Shown here piece by piece: positions 1 through 11,910 of a stretch of DNA of 64,000 bases. Numbering within the stretch: position 1 is the stretch's first letter; the number at the start of each line of letters is the position of its first letter. Source of the stretch: Arcuatula senhousia (taxonomy: Eukaryota > Mollusca > Bivalvia > Mytilida > Mytilidae); the NCBI GenBank assembly GCA_963971305.1, contig OZ020303.1:16675184-16739183 (forward strand), read 5' to 3'. Both the position numbers and the translations under genes were made by a program. A model generated the notes under the pieces. That model did not search any database. It was not told the DNA's origin and saw only the letters and a program-made list of their open reading frames with translations.

Positions 1-204
1 GAAGACAGATTGGTCGAGCTAACTGTTATTGTAATATGTGCATAAAGATATTGAGTTCGACTACAAATTAATGCGTTGCTTGACACATTGTGCGCCAAAA
101 CTCTAGGAAAATGCTTAATCGTAATCCTAAAGAAGACTGAACTTAAATTTCAGTCGTTACATTACTTAAATATTATTGGCTTTGTCAATAGTTTGCTAGG
201 AATG

Positions 205-445
205 TTAATTATGCCCCCACAAAATTGCTGGGGGTTCATGTATATAGTAATCTGTCTGTCTGTCCGTCCGTCCATACGTCTGATTGTCTGTCCGTCCGTC
301 CGTCCGTCTGTCCACATCCCTTGTAAGCTCAACTCTTTTTGAACTGCTTGACGAAATTTGATGAAACTTTGCATAATGATTACACCGGTTGGTAGATGTG
401 CATGAAGGACCCTCCGTAATGATTAAGGGGAGATAACAGGAGTTT
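205..445. repeat. GTCT/CCGT microsatellite with dispersed-repeat flank
   Basis: Positions 251-315 are imperfect tetranucleotides (CTGT then CCGT). The flank (GATGAAACTTTGCATAATG ... GGGGAGATAAC) resembles repeats I recall as frequent in bivalve DNA. Short open frames here are repeat by-products. Confidence 0.6.
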
Positions 446-1012
446 TTTTTCCTATGCATATTATGTATGGTCGCAGTCTTGTATTGTTTTTCCCATAGAC
501 TTCTATAGTAAACCTGAGATTTTTGGAATTTTTAAACAAATAGTTAAAATGATTCAATACAACTTTTGCTATATTTTTTCAATAAAGGAAGTGTCAGAAA
601 ACATTTTAAAGGGTGGTCCGAAAAAAACTCGCACGAAGATAAGAAAACCACAGTTGGTTGAACTAAAAATAGATTTTTTCCTACTTTCACTTTAACTTCC
701 ATTTCAAAAATTCCCCCTTTTCATGAGAACTGTTTTATTTAATAATGCAATTTTTACATTTCAAAAAGTTAGTGATGTCAAAGTTTGGTGTCTTACCTTC
801 AATTTAAGCCAAAAGTTAGAAAAAAATGCATGAAAAGTAATGCTGCAAACGACTCAGGGAAAAGGCACTATATTTTAATAGCCTCCATGTTTTGACGTCC
901 ACCCGCGCAAGAACTTGCAATACAAGACTGGTACCGTATACGGACCCGTTAGCGCAATTCCTCCTAAACCAATAAAAGGATTTTGATGAAACTTAAGATA
1001 AAGGATGCGCAT
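446..1012. other. Intergenic stretch, nothing recognised
   Basis: AT-rich sequence without a supported exon, RNA gene or clear repeat structure. Confidence 0.5.
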
Positions 1013-1950
1013 CATATGTAGATCACAGGCGTTTGGGTCCAGGATTTTATTTTATTATTAATAACGTGTATATACAAATTTTCATCTCGTCTCTATACTA
1101 TTTCCACAAGGCAAGAATGTTAGACAGCTCTAAAAATAGAACAAAATTTACTCGCGGAAAACCCCCATATTTTCTCATAGAAATAAATGTTTTACATGAA
1201 ATATTGGTGATTCTCTAAATCCTTTCAGTTTAATCTCACAATTTGGAACACATTTATCGTGAAACAATTCGCAATGACTTTGAATCTTATCTGTTTCCCC
1301 TGAAGCGAGCCAAACAAACCACCACGGACGGAAGTAGTTTAAAATTTCAAAGGGAGACAATATTTTTCTACTTTTTTCATTGAATATGCAATTACCACGT
1401 ATTTTTTATCCTTGAACGTCTTTTTGAAATTTTATGGAACACACATCGGGTCCTAGTTTGTAGGTACGTTTTATTATACTACCATCTCGTCAGTAAAAAT
1501 ATTTCAAATAAAGTTGAGACCACATTTTCCGCAAATGATTTTGTTCGAACTCGCCCAGATTTTACCTTACTGTAGTGTCACTCGGAAGTCCTTTTATTTG
1601 GCGGAATATTGTTTCCCTTGAAAATCTTTGGCCACTTCCGTCCGTGGTGATCTTTTGTTTCGCTTCGTAGGAAAAAAGACCCGATGTGAGATTTATACAT
1701 ACTGACATGCTTTACTTTTGCTTCCGAAAAAGAGTTAAGGCTATAAGGAGTTATAGAATTTTCTAGTTGTTTATGGTAAAAAATATTTCTACAAGAAAAA
1801 AGGGAGTTTCCGTCAGGTCTATTTTTAGAACTTTCAAACATTCTTGCCTTGTGGAAATAGTATAGAGACGAGGATGAAAATTTTTATATACATGTTATTT
1901 ATGATAAAATAAAATCCTGGACCCAAACGCATGTGATGTAGATGTGTATG
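1013..1950. repeat. Large foldback element
   Basis: Arms of about 340-350 bp (about 1013-1365 and 1610-1950) are diverged inverted copies. Matching pairs include GCGTTTGGGTCCAGGATTTT against its complement at 1908-1927, CTATTTCCACAAGGCAAGAA against 1842-1861, and CCACGGACGGAAGT against 1635-1648. The 240-bp spacer has no gene. Confidence 0.75.
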
Positions 1951-2640
1951 AAAAAATTGCCAATTGCCTACATAATTTTTTGACTGGTTATATAGAGAAA
2001 AAAATGGTGGAAAAATTTCCCGACATTTTTCACTGTACAATTCAACTAAATTTAATTAAAAAGGCAAATAATTCAGAACTTTAATCAATTAAAATGTTAT
2101 ATTGGATAGTTCTATCAAATTCCATGATAAAAGGTCTGTATTTTTTTTCTTTATGTGCCATCACATCTATGCATTTTGCCTGATTCTTGCGTGGATTGAT
2201 ACTTAAATACTATTTAACACCATTTTTGGTTGTGTGTGTTCGTCCGTCCACATGTCCTGTCGGCTTTTCTATTGTGCTAATTGGCACATAATTCAGACAT
2301 TATTTCTCTGAGACTTAGAATACATAATTCAGATTTCTTAAGATTTGTACATTTATAAATATTGTAAAACAAACACTATACATGTACTTTTTTCTTTAAT
2401 TTATAAGTCTGCATTTGAGAACATATTGCATTTTACAACACACCCTTTCTATATACTAATTCATTCTCTTGTCAGCTCATAAAATGATAAAGAATATGTA
2501 AATATCTAAGTTTTTGGTTTATAACATTCCCCAGAACATCCCAATAAAGTTAAGATTTATCGTCCCCAAAACCTTCCCAATCACTTAAATCTCGCCAGCA
2601 TCTGGGGTGGGGTTGGGGGGGGGGGGGGGCTTTGCTTCCC
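1951..2640. other. Intergenic stretch with a G-run
   Basis: AT-rich; no exon recognised. A short run of G (2611-2630) could form a quadruplex. Otherwise nothing is seen. Confidence 0.5.
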
Positions 2641-3020
2641 CCTAGATTCCCAACAAAGTCAACAACAAAACTACACAACTGAGATGATCAATCTCATATA
2701 TCCAACAAGAAAAGTCAAAACAAGGCAAAGAAACACCATAGAAATTGAATATCGCAATAGTCCTGAATTGGTACAGACATTTGAAAAGAAATGGTGGGTT
2801 GAGACTTGGTACAGACATTTGAAAAGAAATGGTGGGTTGAACAAGGTTTTATGGCGCCGAACCTTCCTTTTCCATTGCGATCTTAGTGCCCGGTAACACA
2901 AAACACAACATGATTGTAAGACATAAAAGGGATGAAGAGATGATTATCTTAGTACAACAAACTGTAACCAAATAATTGAAACAATAATAAATCATTTGAA
3001 CATTGGCTGATATCGAAAGA
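2641..3020. repeat. Dispersed repeat copy with internal 38-bp duplication
   Basis: Similar in the same orientation to 27745-28090, with short related pieces at 34025-34110 and 38525-38600 (shared start AACAAAACTA...CTCATAT). Positions 2768-2805 and 2806-2841 are a near-exact tandem copy. Family unknown. Confidence 0.65.
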
Positions 3021-3231
3021 TATTGGAGTATTGTGACTCATATTGGCGTAATAGAACTTTTGAACACAGAAACCCAAATTTAATCGCGTTTAAGACACTT
3101 ATTCTATCCAAGTTATTGCTAGCTAGCACCCGGTTCATTGTGTCCATCACCCGCGTTCTTAGTGTTCCTCATCTCAAATCACCCGCTGTCCCGTGTGTCC
3201 AAAATTAGCCACCTTGGTTGGAATAATGAAT

Positions 3232-3724
3232 GTCCCGTGCGGGGCCCGGGTGGCGAATAGGCCCGCAGCAGAGCCTAGCTTGTCGTAAGAGGCGACTAAG
3301 GGTCTTGGGATTCTGACGTCGGGTCAGTGCTCAGCCCACAGAGCGACCAAGTGTGTACCCTAGGTGGCTGAATAGGGTAGCCCTCGTCCGCGGGGGTTGT
3401 CAGGTCTATAATACGGAAACCCTGACCGCCGACCATAGTGGGCCAACGTGTGTGGAGACTGCTTCGCTTCATGCACGTAAAAGACCCCTTTGTGGACCGC
3501 CCAGTAGTGCACCACATAGGCTAAATTTTCCGCCCCTACCCACCTCTCCCCTTTTTCCTGTGGTTCTTCAAAATTTACCGGTCCTTTGTTTCCCACCCCA
3601 TCTCTATATTTCATTTATCATCATCATTTCATGTTCATTTTATCATCCTTTTCATGTTCATCGCCTGTAAATAACCTATATAGCGTTGCACGGGCGTAAA
3701 ACACCAACTCACTCACTCACTCAC
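3232..3724 (+). mobile_element. SINE-like retroposon with ACTC tail
   Basis: A 493-bp GC-rich insertion ends in (ACTC)n and is flanked by a perfect 13-bp target-site duplication, TGGAATAATGAAT, at 3219-3231 and 3725-3737. The body has no intact ORF. The 3' part recurs at 35517-35635. The body resembles repeats I recall from bivalve transcripts; no clear RNA polymerase III A/B boxes were identified. Confidence 0.8.
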
Positions 3725-3737
3725 TGGAATAATGAAT

Positions 3738-4740
3738 AATACTGTGGTTAGTACGTCAAGTTAGAAGTCTAACTTTTTATAGATAAACAAGTATACATCG
3801 AGGTATCTATATTGACCCAAAAAAGTTTTCAACTTGCATTTTACGATCAGTTACAATCAATGAAAGTTGGAACTTTACAATTTGGGGAGTAATTTCGTTG
3901 TTCAAGACGTTCCTGTGGATATAATTTCCAGTAAAAACAGACAAAACAGTTAAGGGACTAACAAAATGCTGTATAAACTTATTTTTGTCCGTTATCCCTT
4001 TTCAACACGTTCATAAGGAAAATACCACACCTACATGAACACGATATTTTTTTCGGCTCACCCGGTCTACTGTGCTCCACCCGGTTCTCTGTGTCCGAAT
4101 ACCCGGCGTGCAGTGGTTCAATATAATACATTTGATTATGGATATACATATTTCATCATCATTGGAAAAGGTCAAATCCAAAAAGTACACGTAACCAAAA
4201 TGTTCAAAAGAGAAGCAAGCACCTTGTATCCTTAAAAACATGGCCGGTATATGGCTTAAAATAGAACATGGAGTGAATTGCATTTTTTAAACCTCTATTG
4301 TGCCAAAGGGTCAATTGGGCCTTTCTACAGTTCTTTCTTTTGAGTGCCATGAGATAGGACCAATGTCGAATGTTTTTACTCGTTACTCTATAATATCAAA
4401 TACGTTATAGTCATGATATTTTTCCAACGTCGGTCGGACAGCAATTGTTTGATAAAAACTACAAATTGGAATGCTTGACTTTGTCTTATCGGCAATTTTA
4501 ATAGCTCTACTATTCATGAGAAATGATATATTTTATTTATCCCGAGATGCTGTCCTGGTGTGATTCTGCTATTGCTGCATGAGAAAGTGATGGAACTGTT
4601 GCCGAGACCTCGAACAACAGTTTCTTCAGGTCCTGTCATACTATAACGTTTTAGCCAACGTGTTAATACACTGGTTGGCGTTGTGTAAGCTTTGAGGTAT
4701 TAATACACGCTACAAACACATTAGCGAGCGTCTGCTCGTT
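3738..4740. other. Intergenic stretch, nothing recognised
   Basis: Moderately AT-rich; no exon, RNA gene or paired repeat was supported. Confidence 0.5.
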
Positions 4741-4744
4741 GTTG

Positions 4745-5375
4745 AACGTCAAGTGCGTCGCAAAATTTGGAGTAGGTTCACAAACCTTCATATTTGGCCC
4801 TAAAATTTCAAGTGTAGGATAATCATGTCATATTTGTTGTAGATATAGTACTATGGATATATGTAAGACATATACATTTGAAAGTTTGATTTGTGACATA
4901 ACAACGTCTCAGTGACGTCACAATCTTCGACAGTTTGCAAAAAAAAGTTGAAAATCTTTAGATTTTCCCATTTTTCAATGCACATTTGTGCTTAGAAAAT
5001 ATAGAGCGCACTCAAGGACACCCTTCATAATTAAGTAGATTATAATTATGACCATATTAAATGTTTTCTGAAAATATGAAGGGTGCCCTTGATTGCGCTC
5101 ATATTTTTCTTAACCAATTTAGAACCAAAAAATAGCAAAATATGGTGAAATTTTGGATTTTTCGTTAAATTCCCCAAGTTTGATCCCTATGGTTGAAATG
5201 GTCTTTTATAATATGTCCAAAAAAAAGTTAAGAATTAGAGAAATCAAGCACATGACTATACTTAAAAAGAGTTATAACTTGAAATATTTAAGTTAAGATT
5301 TTTGCCAAATTGTGGGCCAAATGAGGGTGTTCGTGAACCTTCTCCTTTATACGTCACGTTAAAGACCACGTACAT
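4745..5375. mobile_element. MITE-like foldback with nested hairpin
   Basis: Outer inverted arms about 4745-4805 and 5304-5375 share the core GGAGWAGGTTCAC and a TTTGGCCC block. An inner near-perfect hairpin pairs 5003-5028 with 5075-5100. No coding capacity; the target-site duplication was not resolved. Confidence 0.65.
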
Positions 5376-5959
5376 GTTTGCTTTGTAGGAGTTTTGCGCA
5401 CGTTGGCATGCTTTTGATGGACTTAAAGCAAATTGGAAAGATTGTTGTAGCGCCTGTCTAACAATAGACCAATGCTCGTCTAGCGATAGTCTCACGACAT
5501 AGAAACGTATCTAATGGGGGTGGGGTTAGAAACACGCAAAATCAAGGAACCTGTGCAGATTGCGATACACAGAGAGTGTCAAATTTTGCACAACGCCTCT
5601 TTACGTGTGTAGACTGAAATTCAGGTCCTGACAGAAGAATAAATCAATTTTTCAAGAAGGCCACCACATTTTTCAAGACGGCGGCGTCATTTTAGAGCCT
5701 GACTATTGTGTTTAATCATAATATAATCTAAAAGTAGCAAAGATTTCTTCATAGACAACATTAAGACTTGCCGATAACCCATTATATGACACAGAAATGC
5801 AACTTCTGGTTTTATAATATGGCGCCAAAGTGTTAAAAATCGCGATATTTCATGTTTTAATTAAGGATTATCGTACATTTTGCATATCGTTTGAAGTTGT
5901 GTCATGATTTTGTAATTTCATTGTATGACACGATTTACCATAAGATTTCTAATATTTTG

Positions 5960-6260
5960 TCGCTGAAATTTCAGTTTTTTAAATTCAAAATTGTTTAAAA
6001 CACCAGGTTTCTTTCCTTGTAATGCACATGGTCGATATCCTCGGTGCTGGATTTGGCTTTCTTGTTCGAACGTTTTGGTTTTGAGTACTTTTCGTTTTCA
6101 ACAGTTTTGGAATTTGACCTTCCAATGTTTTGATTTAAATGCTACTGATGATAGGTTACTCCTTGAAATATCGATATATAGCATATCCAAATTAACCGTT
6201 CTTACCCGCGTTTTGGTATTTGTAATAATAATAATAGTTCGCCATAAAAATATAACGGAA
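5960..6260 (+). repeat. Dispersed roughly 340-bp repeat, single copy
   Basis: Carries the family blocks AAACACCAGGTTTCTTTCCT, GGTCGATATCCTCGGTGCT, GACCTTCCAATGTTTTGATT and CTCCTTGAAATAT in order. Same family as copies at 21395, 38880, 47990, 48370, 56520-57640 and 59205. Confidence 0.75.
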
Positions 6261-6785
6261 GAATCCCTTAATTTATAGCGAATTAAGTGTTTCATTCCCC
6301 AAAGCTGAACAGGAACACATCAAGGTACTTTGGAGTACCGGTGCTTAGTCTATCTATAGAATTTTGTAATAATAGAAGCAAATCTTTTAGATCAGTTTAA
6401 TTCGCACCTTCATTGAAAATGAAAACAACTCATAGGTAGATGATTTTTACCTGGAGAAAAAAAAACTCCTATCGCTGAGAGAAATTGCTTGTATCTGATT
6501 TTTGCAACTAAATAATTTTTTTTATGAATTTAATGTTTAAAACAAATCTAGATCTTTGACATTTATTTTGCACATTTTCTTTTGTATAAATACCATTTTG
6601 AGCTATTTTGCCAATGTGAAATTTTCAACAGGTAAATTTTTAATAAGAAAAAATTTTCCTTCATACAGCAAGATACGAAGATTGATCTTTAAGAAGGATA
6701 AACTTCAAGGTGTATTTGGCCATGCAAATTTTCTTATAAAAAATGAATGTTGCCCTATGGTATTATCCACTAGATGCAGTTTATA
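6261..6785. other. Intergenic stretch, nothing recognised
   Basis: AT-rich DNA with short open frames lacking homology or splice context. Confidence 0.5.
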
Positions 6786-6960
6786 TACCGTATAGAGGGT
6801 TATTTTTGCGGGGGGTAAATTTTGGCGGTTTTTGTGTCATGAGGTATGTGAAATAATTTCGCGGATTTTATTTTTGTGGTTTGTGAATGCGTTTGTATAT
6901 GATTTCTAATAGATGGATATTTTCACGGGATTTATTGTCTTTGATTGGACGAAAAAAATT
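6786..6960. repeat. One end of a TACCGTATA-type MITE
   Basis: The start TACCGTATAGAGGGTTATTT with GCGG/CGCGG motifs resembles the terminal repeat of the MITE at 56112-56337; the second end is not clear. Confidence 0.4.
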
Positions 6961-7139
6961 TCATATCCCAATAAAAAAAATCATGGAGAAACACATACTT
7001 TTTCAGGAAGTTCCACCATTTTAGTTCTTTACCAGTAAATTTTCCCTAAATCGGCTATTGATACAAATTAGAATTGCAATACTGAACTAACAAAAAAAAA
7101 AAATCACAAAAAACTCACACATGTACAGCACAACTATTA

Positions 7140-7260
7140 AAGCAAGGTGATGATGAACGCGAACTCCTTTATAAGAAGCGAAAATAAACCCAGGTTCTCA
7201 GGAAGGGTAATCAGTTTCTGTTTGTTGTAGTTTATATACGTCTCATTGGTAAGGACATTC
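7140..7260 (-). mobile_element. Penelope-like element 3' fragment
   Basis: Degenerate similarity to the Penelope tail at 9440-9670 (CGCGAACTC ... CAGGTTCTCAGGAAGGGTAA ... TTCTGTTTGTTGTAG). Short relic. Confidence 0.5.
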
Positions 7261-7825
7261 GTTTTGATTGTACTCTTTGATCATCCAACAATGGAAAATG
7301 AATAGGGTTATTCCATTTTATCTATGGGTATTTCAACATTAGATTGGATATAAATACCTAGCTACTTCGTTCAACTGATGTTCATCTAATTCCGTTGAAA
7401 TCCTGTGTCTAGTTGAATAATACTGACAGAACTTTCGGTTTATTTGAAATATTCCGTATTCTAATACTATTTTATATTCAAATCACTTTTTATACTTATT
7501 AGAATTGCCTTTTCAAATCAAATTATATTGCAGAAGAACTTAACAGCTTGTCAATTTGTTCCTACGGAACAAGATAACTAATTATACAATTCTTTATTTC
7601 AAGAAATAATAATATGATTTTTATTGCTTAAAAGCAAAATAGTGTCTCGTCTTTACATTAATTGATATGACGAATCCATGTTATACATTTCTACTATTGT
7701 AGACAGAGCATGAAAATTTGCTAGATACATTTTATTTATTATTTGGGTATCAGTTGGGCATATTTTTGTTTAATTTTTCTATGCATTTCATAATCATAAA
7801 GTGTTTGACATTTTTCAACTTATTG

Positions 7826-7880
7826 GTAAAGCGCACCTGATGAGTCTTGATTAGACAAAAATGCGCGTCAGGCGTAGCAA
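7826..7880 (+). ncRNA. Degenerate type-I hammerhead ribozyme relic
   Basis: GCGCACCTGATGAGTCTTGA followed by TTAGAC and GCGCGTCAGGCGTA has the order of a hammerhead: conserved CTGATGA, a short stem II (GTCTTGATTAGAC) and a GTC-containing strand pairing back to the start. The invariant GAAA after stem II is replaced by an A-rich variant, so it is probably inactive. Such ribozymes sit in the terminal repeats of Penelope-like elements and retrozymes; Penelope relics lie on both sides. Confidence 0.55.
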
Positions 7881-8379
7881 AATTAATTGTGTGGAATTTT
7901 GTTGCATTTTTTTTTATTTCCAATACTACTGTTTTGTATTTAACTCTCATAGCAGTTGCTTCATTACATAGCAAATGAGTGCTTTATTTTAAAAAAGATA
8001 TTTTAAAAAATGAACTAATGGCCAGTATAATTATTCTCTAGATATATCGGTTTGTTCGATTTAAATGAAACTTCAAAAACCATTAGTTAAAATTTTAAAA
8101 GGCACGAGCAATCGAGTGAACAGCGTTTATGTCATGAAAAATTACAACAATTCTTGGCTTCCAGTTGGCTGCCCTTGAACTTCAAGTTCTAAAGACCTAT
8201 TCTTAAATTCGACGAAACAAATCAGCTAGTAAACTAGACAAAAAGTTCCCAACTATCGACTGTAACCAACTTACTTGATAATTGCTTCCACCAGAACAAA
8301 CTAGGAAAAACTGTTTTAGCGCACTAAAACGGATGTCTCCCCTTCCTAAATTTGCCAGAATAACACAAGTTCAACCTTG

Positions 8380-9435
8380 AGGTCAAAAGGCCATAGTCAT
8401 AATGACATACATTATACAACAAATTTGTTGATAATGATAATCTACATTCTAAAGCCATATGTCAAAGGATAAAAAATAATGGCCCGCAACGTTTTGCATG
8501 TAAAATTAGCAATATTTGACCTTGAAGTCACAGGGCAAGGTCATTAAGGTTGTCAACACATTGCTCCCATGACGACACATCATCATGTAAAATATTAAAG
8601 CCCTATGTCAAAGGGTAAAAAATATTTATGACCAAGACATGTTTAACATGTAAAATTAGCATTAATTTGATCTCAAGGTCAAAGGTCAAGGTTATATTAA
8701 GGTAATTCTGGTATGCTTCACATCATCTCATGGTGATACACATACATGTCAATTCTTAAATTCCTATGTCAAAGAACAAAGAAGTTTTGACCCTGACACA
8801 CTTTGCATGTAGAATTAGCATTAATTTGACCTTGAAGTCAACGTCAAGGTCATATGAAGGTCATTCTTGTACGCAACACATCATCTCATGGTGATACACC
8901 CACATGCCAAATATCAAAGACCTATATCAAAGGATAGAAAATATGGCTAGACAAACTTTGCATGTAATTTTAGCATTAATTTGACCTTGAGGTCAAAGGT
9001 GATGGTAATATGAAGGTAATTCTGGAAGGCGACACATCGTCTCATGGTGATACATCTACATATCAAATATAAAAGCCCTATATAAAAAAAAAGAAGTTAT
9101 GGCCCTGACACGTTTTGCATGTAAAATTAGCATTAATTTGACCTTAAAGTCAAAGATCAAGGTCATATGAAGGTCATTCTGATACGTGACACATCGTCTC
9201 ATGGTGATACATCCACATGCCAAACATCAAAGCCCTATCTCAAAGGATAAAAAAGTTATGGCCCGGACACACTTTGCATGTAAAATTAGTATTATTTTTA
9301 CCTTGAGGTCAAAGATCAAGGTCATATGAAGATCATTCTGGTACACGACACATCGTCTCATGGTGATACATCCACATGCCAAATATCAAAGCCCTATATC
9401 AAAGGATGAAAAAGTTATGGCCCGGACACGCTTTG
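8380..9435. repeat. 157-bp tandem array (about 7 copies)
   Basis: The anchor CTCATGGTGATAC recurs at 8727, 8885, 9041, 9198 and 9357, spacing 156-159 bp; more diverged copies lie to the left. Each unit carries a TTGACCTTGAGGTCAAAGGT-type block holding TGACCTTGA and TCAAGGTCA. The right edge abuts a Penelope tail. No flanking hairpin ends were seen. Confidence 0.85.
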
Positions 9436-9439
9436 TATG

Positions 9440-10015
9440 AGAAGAAGAAGGAAGCAGAGGTACCAATGGGGTATCCGAATGTCAAAAGTCCGAAAGGGCA
9501 GAGACAAAACCAGTAAACACCAACAAGAACGGGACAAAAACAAACAACATGTAAAACATGGAAACACAAAACAACTGAACATCAATCAACAACGCGAACT
9601 CCAGTCGAAACAAGAGTGAATTCAGGTGCTCCGGAAGAGTAAGCAGTTCCTGCTTGCTATAGCACACCCGTCGCGTTCAGCGTGTTAAATCCGGTAAAGG
9701 AAGACAAAACAAAACCCTATGACAAACCAACATCTGCACTCATCTGAGAGATCGAAATCCCATATTTGTCTATAAGTGCATGATGTCTTCCGTAAAATTT
9801 CTTGAGTGAAGACAGCAACTTAGGAGCAACATAACCCTGTGTGGGCAATTTTTGCGTCAGAGTGTCGCTCTGCTAAGGAAATCGATGTAAGTCCCGCACG
9901 CTCTGGAGTAACGAATCAATTGAGATACGTAAACTCCATAAGCTGGAGCGGACGGAATTTTGCTACACAAGAAGGAAGAACTGACACAAAAACAATATGT
10001 CTCCCCCTTCTGGGA
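9440..10015 (-). pseudogene. Penelope-like element, truncated 3' part
   Basis: Minus-strand coding remains read APAYGVYVSQLIRYSRACGT, the conserved C-terminal region of bivalve Penelope-like reverse transcriptases, followed by the 3' UTR-like tail (9440-9720). Frames are broken and the RT palm is absent. Related pieces lie at 21640, 22280, 25030, 42990 and 50560. Confidence 0.7.
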
Positions 10016-10749
10016 AATAATAAACTGGTTTAAAAGTTCCACCGGAACAAATAAAAGGGAGGAATAGCTTGGCTGTTACATAAGTTTAGTGTCAGATTGA
10101 AAAAAAAACAGGGCTGAAACGTTTAAAAAACAGAAAAAGCATTTTCCCGCCAAATTTTGAATCTAATTATCTTGAAAACGAGTTCAGTAACCTATGATTT
10201 TTTTAAGTTTATTTTGTTCCTTTAACTATGCCCTATTTATCAAATATATAAATTTAGAACCCTTGTTATTTTCAAACTGACCAGCGAACATCCTTAAACA
10301 TATAAAATGTTTATCACTTTTATATATATACAGCCCGTCAGGTTTTATTGTGTAAAAAGATGAATACAATATTATAAATTAATCAAATTGAGAACAAAAT
10401 AAAACAATATGGTCATAGATTCATAAACAAATGTTTTATCTAAAATGGGTTGTTCACAAACACTGATCGATGAAGTGGCGATAAAAAAACTTGTTCTGCA
10501 ACATCACATTTCTACAGAAATATGTATTAAGTTGATTTCTGGAAAAAAAAGAGAGAAAAAATTATACAATCAACAAATTAACGATTACAAAGGACTTAAA
10601 TGATGAACAATAGGAACCGGTCCATAATAATATGAAAAAAATATAAGGTATTATAATAAAAGTTTGAGGTTCGTAATCAAGCTACAAAATTCGTGTGATT
10701 TACTATGATGACCTGTCTGACGATATTCCCAGTACGTTCGTATGATTAA
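10016..10749. other. Intergenic stretch, nothing recognised
   Basis: AT-rich; a short TA run near 10321. No supported gene. Confidence 0.5.
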
Positions 10750-11757
10750 AGGTGGTTCCTAACATAATTTTGACCAAGATATCGACCAAATAACAAGAGG
10801 CTCCCAGGAGCCTGAATCGCTCAACTGGTCTTGATGTCAGCCCTATGAAGGACTTTGTAGAGCTGAATAAGCTGAACATTTAAGCAAGCAACAGCTTTTC
10901 TCTATCTACAATAGTTTTCATTCTATATGCCAAAAACACTATTTTTCGCCTTTAAGGGGTCATCTGACAACTTCGACCCTATGAACACTTTTGTAGATCT
11001 AAATGAGCTGAACATTAAAGCTACCAACAGCTTTTCTCTATCTGCAATAGTTTTCATTCTATAAGCCAAAAACATGAAAAACGCTATTTTTCACCTTTAA
11101 GGGGCTGTAACCCCCATAGGGAATCATCTGACAACTTCGACCAAATGGAGACTTTTGTAGAACTTTTGATGCTGAAGCAGTAGGGTGGCATCAGATTTCA
11201 TCTATCTCTAACACTTTTTGATTTACAGGTCAAAGACAGTTGTCTGACCCCCTGGTCTATTTTTAGTAACGACAGCCATGTTTTTTTGACGAATCAAAAA
11301 TCGAAACACAAGTTTGGTGCAGGACACCCCGAGTTTCATTATATTCTGTTCAATAGTTTCAGATGAGAAGATTTTTGGAAAAATTGTTAACGGACGACAG
11401 ACGACGGACGCCATGTGATGGTAATAGCTGGTCCAGGTGAGCTAAACAATGTTGATTTTGATAAAAGAGACATATTTTAAAAATTCCGAAACGCCTTTGT
11501 TTTAGATATAGGATTCAATAATTGAAGGGCGTAATTAGTTTCCTTTGAAACTGTAAATAGAATTTGCTAGATGTACCATACGTTTGCAAACTTTCGACCG
11601 CAAATAAAACTTAGAAAACATATTTGTTTAAAAATTATGGATGTAATGCATTCATAAAAGTATGAAATCTCATTGCATGCATATTATTTGGTAAAAATGT
11701 GCGTTCTTTTATTAGATTTGGTCGATATATAGGTCAAAGTTGTTTTAGGAGACCACA
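10750..11757. mobile_element. MITE interrupted by a minisatellite-core element
   Basis: Inverted ends GGTGGTTCCTAACATAATTT... (10750-10790) and its diverged complement (11711-11757), both leading to ATATCGACCAAAT, flank a family A element (10792-11446). This suggests the element inserted into an older MITE. Confidence 0.55.
10792..11446 (+). mobile_element. Family A hairpin-ended element, short copy
   Basis: Begins AACAAGAGGCTCCCAGGAGC (hairpin), then an ATCGCTCAACTGG block, two to three core units with CATCTGACAACTTCGACC, a GTTAACGGACGACAGACGAC tract, and the end CCAGGTGAGCTAAA. Same plan as 15658-17505. No ORF; probably a non-autonomous Helentron-type element. Confidence 0.75.
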
Positions 11758-11910
11758 AAATGTAATCTGGTTTAGATTTTCAATATCAGCAACCAATGTC
11801 CTGATTTGGGGATATAAACTAGATAAAGCCTTTTAATAAAGTATTTACAGTTATCACAAATTTTTTTTTTTAAATTCAAATCTAACTACAACAATTTTTA
11901 GCTATGTATA

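Noticed and set aside
3296..3670. Overlapping open frames in GC-rich DNA
   Set aside because: Lie inside the SINE with target-site duplication; overlap on both strands.
8380..9435. CRISPR-like array
   Set aside because: Whole 157-bp units repeat without unique spacers, in animal DNA; it is a satellite or minisatellite.
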